The notes below the pieces were generated by a model. It had not been told where the DNA came from, made no database searches, and was given only the letters and a program-made list of their open reading frames with translations. From Lachnospiraceae bacterium C6A11 (GTDB lineage Bacteria; Bacillota; Clostridia; Lachnospirales; Lachnospiraceae), in the NCBI GenBank assembly GCA_000702245.1, contig JNKY01000010.1, positions 186,001-250,000 of the forward strand: a DNA stretch of 64,000 nucleotides. Reading direction: 5' to 3'. Of the stretch, positions 61,631 to 64,000 are shown piece by piece. A program made the translations under genes and the position numbers. The stretch's first letter is position 1. The number at the start of each line of letters is the position of its first letter.

Positions 61631-63694
61631 ATGAGTGAATTATATGAGAACAGAGAGCTTTCGTGGCTGAGGTTTAACGAGAGAGTTTTGGAGGAGGCAG
61701 AGGATGAGAGGAATCCACTGTGTGAGAGGCTCAGCTTCCTGTCAATCTTTCAGACGAATCTGGACGAATTCTTCATGGTCAGAGTCGGATCTCTCCATGA
61801 CCAGATGCTTCTTGAAAATAATCCTAAGGAAAATAAGACAAATATGACTGCCGAAGAGCAGATCGATGCGATAGCCGACAGAGTCAAGGTTCTTGCGGCA
61901 AGGCATGATATGGCTTACAGGGAGGAGATGAGCAAGCTTGAGAAATACGATATCAAGATCATCAACTTCGCAAAGCTTGACGCCAAGCAGGGCGAATATC
62001 TGAAGATGTATTTCGACCATGAGATACTTCCGCTCCTGTCGCCGATGACTGTTTCCAAAAAGCAGCCGTTCCCATTTATAAAGAATAACGAGATCTACGC
62101 TGTATCTGTACTTGCAAGTAAGAACAACAAAGAGCGTCTGGGCATCATCCCTTGCAATGACGGAATGTTCAGAAGGCTCATCCAGATTCCGGGAAGCGCA
62201 GGCTACTATATGCTTGCCGAGGAGCTGATCCTTCACTTCCTGCCGGATGTATTTTCAGGCTATACAGTTGTAAGTAAGTCGCTGGTAAGGGTTACGAGAA
62301 ATGCCGACATCGACGCCGACAAGGTTTACGACGAGGAACTTAACTACAGAGACCATATGGCGGAGGTTATCAAGCAGAGACGTAAGCTCTGCCCTGTCCG
62401 CATGGAATATACAAGAGATATGGACAAGAAGGTACTTCAGAGAATACGTGAGCACCTCAACATCAGCGAAAATATGATGTTCAAGAAGGGTTCGCCGCTG
62501 GAGCTTTCCTTCCTGTTTGATATTCAGGATACACTGAGACATAAGCCGGAGTTCTTCTTCGAGAAGAGGATACCGCAGAGGTCGGCTCAGTTTGATGAAA
62601 CAAAGCCGCTGCTCCCTCAGATCGAGGAGGCCGACAAGCTGCTTTATTATCCTTACGAGAGCATCAGGCCTTTCCTTAATATGCTCACCGAGGCTGCAAA
62701 TGATCCGGATGTCGTATCGATCAAGATGACACTTTATCGTCTCGCAAAACACAGCAAGGTCGTTGAGGCACTTGTTGAGGCAGCTGAGAATGGCAAGCAG
62801 GTTGACGTTCTTGTGGAGCTGAAGGCCAGATTCGACGAGGAGAACAATATCGAGTGGTCGCGTATGCTTGAGAAGGCCGGCTGCCACGTTATTTACGGAC
62901 TTGAAGGCATCAAGGTGCACTCAAAGCTCTGTCTGATCACCCTCAGAAAGGACGACGGAGTAAAATACATCACCCAGATCGGTACCGGAAACTACAACGA
63001 GAAGACTTCAAGACTTTATACAGACCTATCACTCATGACTGCAGATGAGAAGATAGGCACAGAGGCTGCAAAGGTATTTCAGGCGCTGTCCCTTAATCAG
63101 CTTGTGAAGACCACAGAGAGCCTCCTGGTTGCTCCGAAGTGTCTGCAGAACAAGGTTATCGACAAGATCGAGAGAGAAATTCAGATCGCAAAGGATGGCG
63201 GCGAGGGTTACATAGGACTCAAGCTCAATTCGCTGACTGACAAAAAGCTTATCGATAAGCTTATCGAGGCTTCACAGGCCGGCGTTAAGATAGAAATGGT
63301 AATAAGAGGTATAAACTGCCTGAGAAGCGGGGTGGAAGGCAAGACCGACAATATCAAGGTTGTCAGCATAGTCGGACGATTCCTTGAGCACGCGCGCATC
63401 TACATTTTCGGCAAGGGCGACCGCGAGGAGATGTATATTTCCTCTGCTGATTTTATGACGAGAAATACAGTAAGGCGTGTTGAGGTTGCAACTCCGATCA
63501 ATGATAAGGAGCTTAAGGATAAGATCAGAGAGATATTCATGATCATGCTCAGCGATAACTATAAGGCACGTATCCAGCAGCCGGACGGAAGCTATGTGAG
63601 AGTACCGGCAGGCGAACCTGTTATTAATTCTCAGGAAAGATTTTATGATATAGCATATGAAAAAGCAGGAAACAGCACCGCTGCAAGAGAGTGA
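61631..63694 (+). CDS. ppk1: Polyphosphate kinase 1
   Basis: It makes inorganic polyphosphate from ATP. It has 687 aa, the standard PPK1 length. The N-terminal ELSWLRFNERVLEEAED and NLDEFFMVRVGSL, the ATP-binding DVVSIKMTLYRL and the autophosphorylated His430 in KVHSKLCL, with a second PLD-like His region near residue 590-600, are conserved. It ends inside the next coding frame, so the membrane protein downstream is translationally linked. Confidence 0.96.
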   Translation: MSELYENRELSWLRFNERVLEEAEDERNPLCERLSFLSIFQTNLDEFFMVRVGSLHDQMLLENNPKENKTNMTAEEQIDAIADRVKVLAARHDMAYREEMSKLEKYDIKIINFAKLDAKQGEYLKMYFDHEILPLLSPMTVSKKQPFPFIKNNEIYAVSVLASKNNKERLGIIPCNDGMFRRLIQIPGSAGYYMLAEELILHFLPDVFSGYTVVSKSLVRVTRNADIDADKVYDEELNYRDHMAEVIKQRRKLCPVRMEYTRDMDKKVLQRIREHLNISENMMFKKGSPLELSFLFDIQDTLRHKPEFFFEKRIPQRSAQFDETKPLLPQIEEADKLLYYPYESIRPFLNMLTEAANDPDVVSIKMTLYRLAKHSKVVEALVEAAENGKQVDVLVELKARFDEENNIEWSRMLEKAGCHVIYGLEGIKVHSKLCLITLRKDDGVKYITQIGTGNYNEKTSRLYTDLSLMTADEKIGTEAAKVFQALSLNQLVKTTESLLVAPKCLQNKVIDKIEREIQIAKDGGEGYIGLKLNSLTDKKLIDKLIEASQAGVKIEMVIRGINCLRSGVEGKTDNIKVVSIVGRFLEHARIYIFGKGDREEMYISSADFMTRNTVRRVEVATPINDKELKDKIREIFMIMLSDNYKARIQQPDGSYVRVPAGEPVINSQERFYDIAYEKAGNSTAARE

Positions 63695-64000
63695 AAAAAC
63701 TGAATCAACTGAAGAGATATTGACTGAAGAAAAGGTGGAGAGAAGAAGAAAGAAGAAGCATTTTCCGAAGGTAAGTATAAGATCGTTTATATTTGTCGGG
63801 ATGCTCATCGTTCTTCTTCTTTGCATGGCTGTCTATAGTCTGGGTATCATCCGGTCACTGAAGAAGTCTGAGCTCCAGAATCTGAAGAAGGATGTATATA
63901 TTAACGCGCAGTCCATGGCGGACCAGATAAGCCGCGAGAGTATGCCGCTCTATCAGGGCAAGGGTATGACCGATTCGGATATAGAGATACTTGGACAGAT
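63657..64000 (+). CDS. N-terminus of a membrane sensor protein, 3' partial
   Basis: ATG 63657 overlaps the last 38 nt of ppk in another frame and stays open to the window end (about 114 residues). A Glu/Lys-rich cytoplasmic start is followed by a basic RRRKKKHFPK and one membrane helix (about 46-66), then an outer region beginning KKSELQNLKKDVYINAQSM. The layout fits a sensor such as a histidine kinase, adenylate/diguanylate cyclase or GGDEF protein, but no catalytic domain is in the window. Its coupling to ppk may point to phosphate or polyphosphate signalling; that is inference. Confidence 0.65.
   Translation, partial: MKKQETAPLQESEKTESTEEILTEEKVERRRKKKHFPKVSIRSFIFVGMLIVLLLCMAVYSLGIIRSLKKSELQNLKKDVYINAQSMADQISRESMPLYQGKGMTDSDIEILGQ

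Overview
The window reads as one chromosomal segment of an anaerobic Gram-positive gut or rumen bacterium, most likely a member of the Lachnospiraceae (Butyrivibrio/Roseburia/Pseudobutyrivibrio type). Supporting points are strong AAGGAGG-type ribosome binding sites, a T-box riboswitch, lipoproteins with Thr-rich linkers, YesL and DUF5696 proteins in sugar-transport operons, and intracellular GH130/GH36/CE2 enzymes. The species cannot be fixed from the sequence alone. Almost all genes are on the + strand; the exceptions are a TetR gene and a glycosyltransferase/PAP2 pair.

Layout. 1-14.7 kb: an oligosaccharide uptake and processing locus (DUF5696 protein, two ABC permeases, a repeat-bearing lipoprotein, a solute-binding lipoprotein, YesL protein, GH130 phosphorylase, GH36 alpha-galactosidase, CE2-type esterase, SASA-type esterase). 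The set fits uptake and cytoplasmic breakdown of acetylated galacto(gluco)manno-oligosaccharides. 14.8-18.5 kb: a soluble LacI-like sensor fused to a GGDEF domain, a KtrA/TrkA-type protein and an AIM24-family protein. 18.8-25.85 kb: a trp operon (trpE-G-D-C-B-A, no trpF) behind a consensus promoter, a T-box leader and two identical 114-bp structured repeats. 25.86-30.02 kb: an AT-richer island with a 23-bp tandem array, a DUF4143 ATPase, a broken KAP-type NTPase and an out-of-frame junction of hsdR and hsdM remnants. 30.1-34.8 kb: MBL-fold protein, DUF3784 protein, a GH26-like hydrolase and a second SASA-type esterase.

34.9-40.1 kb: TetR regulator, LemA, an OmpR-type two-component system with a CiaR-like TTTAAG-N5-TTTAAG box at its promoter, and an M23 murein hydrolase. 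Together these look like an envelope module. 40.3-46.7 kb: an MMPL/RND transporter paired with a heptad-repeat lipoprotein, then a sodium/proline symporter. 46.9-51.9 kb: a BlaI-like repressor with two operator-like palindromes, a large BlaR1-like M56 membrane protease, and a sigma factor overlapping a probable anti-sigma factor. 52-64 kb: truA, carB (no carA), rfbB, a Thr-rich lipoprotein, type I methionine aminopeptidase with SEC-C motif, a convergent glycosyltransferase and PAP2 protein, ppk, and the start of a membrane protein that runs off the window.

The points most worth following are the trp leader duplication and missing trpF, the 23-bp array next to the decayed defence island, the CiaR-like boxes, the BlaI/BlaR-like system without a recognisable beta-lactam sensor, and the LacI-like/GGDEF fusion beside the sugar locus. 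Start sites were moved from the longest ORF wherever a Shine-Dalgarno sequence clearly favoured an internal codon. No database search was run; family names come from recognised motifs and context.
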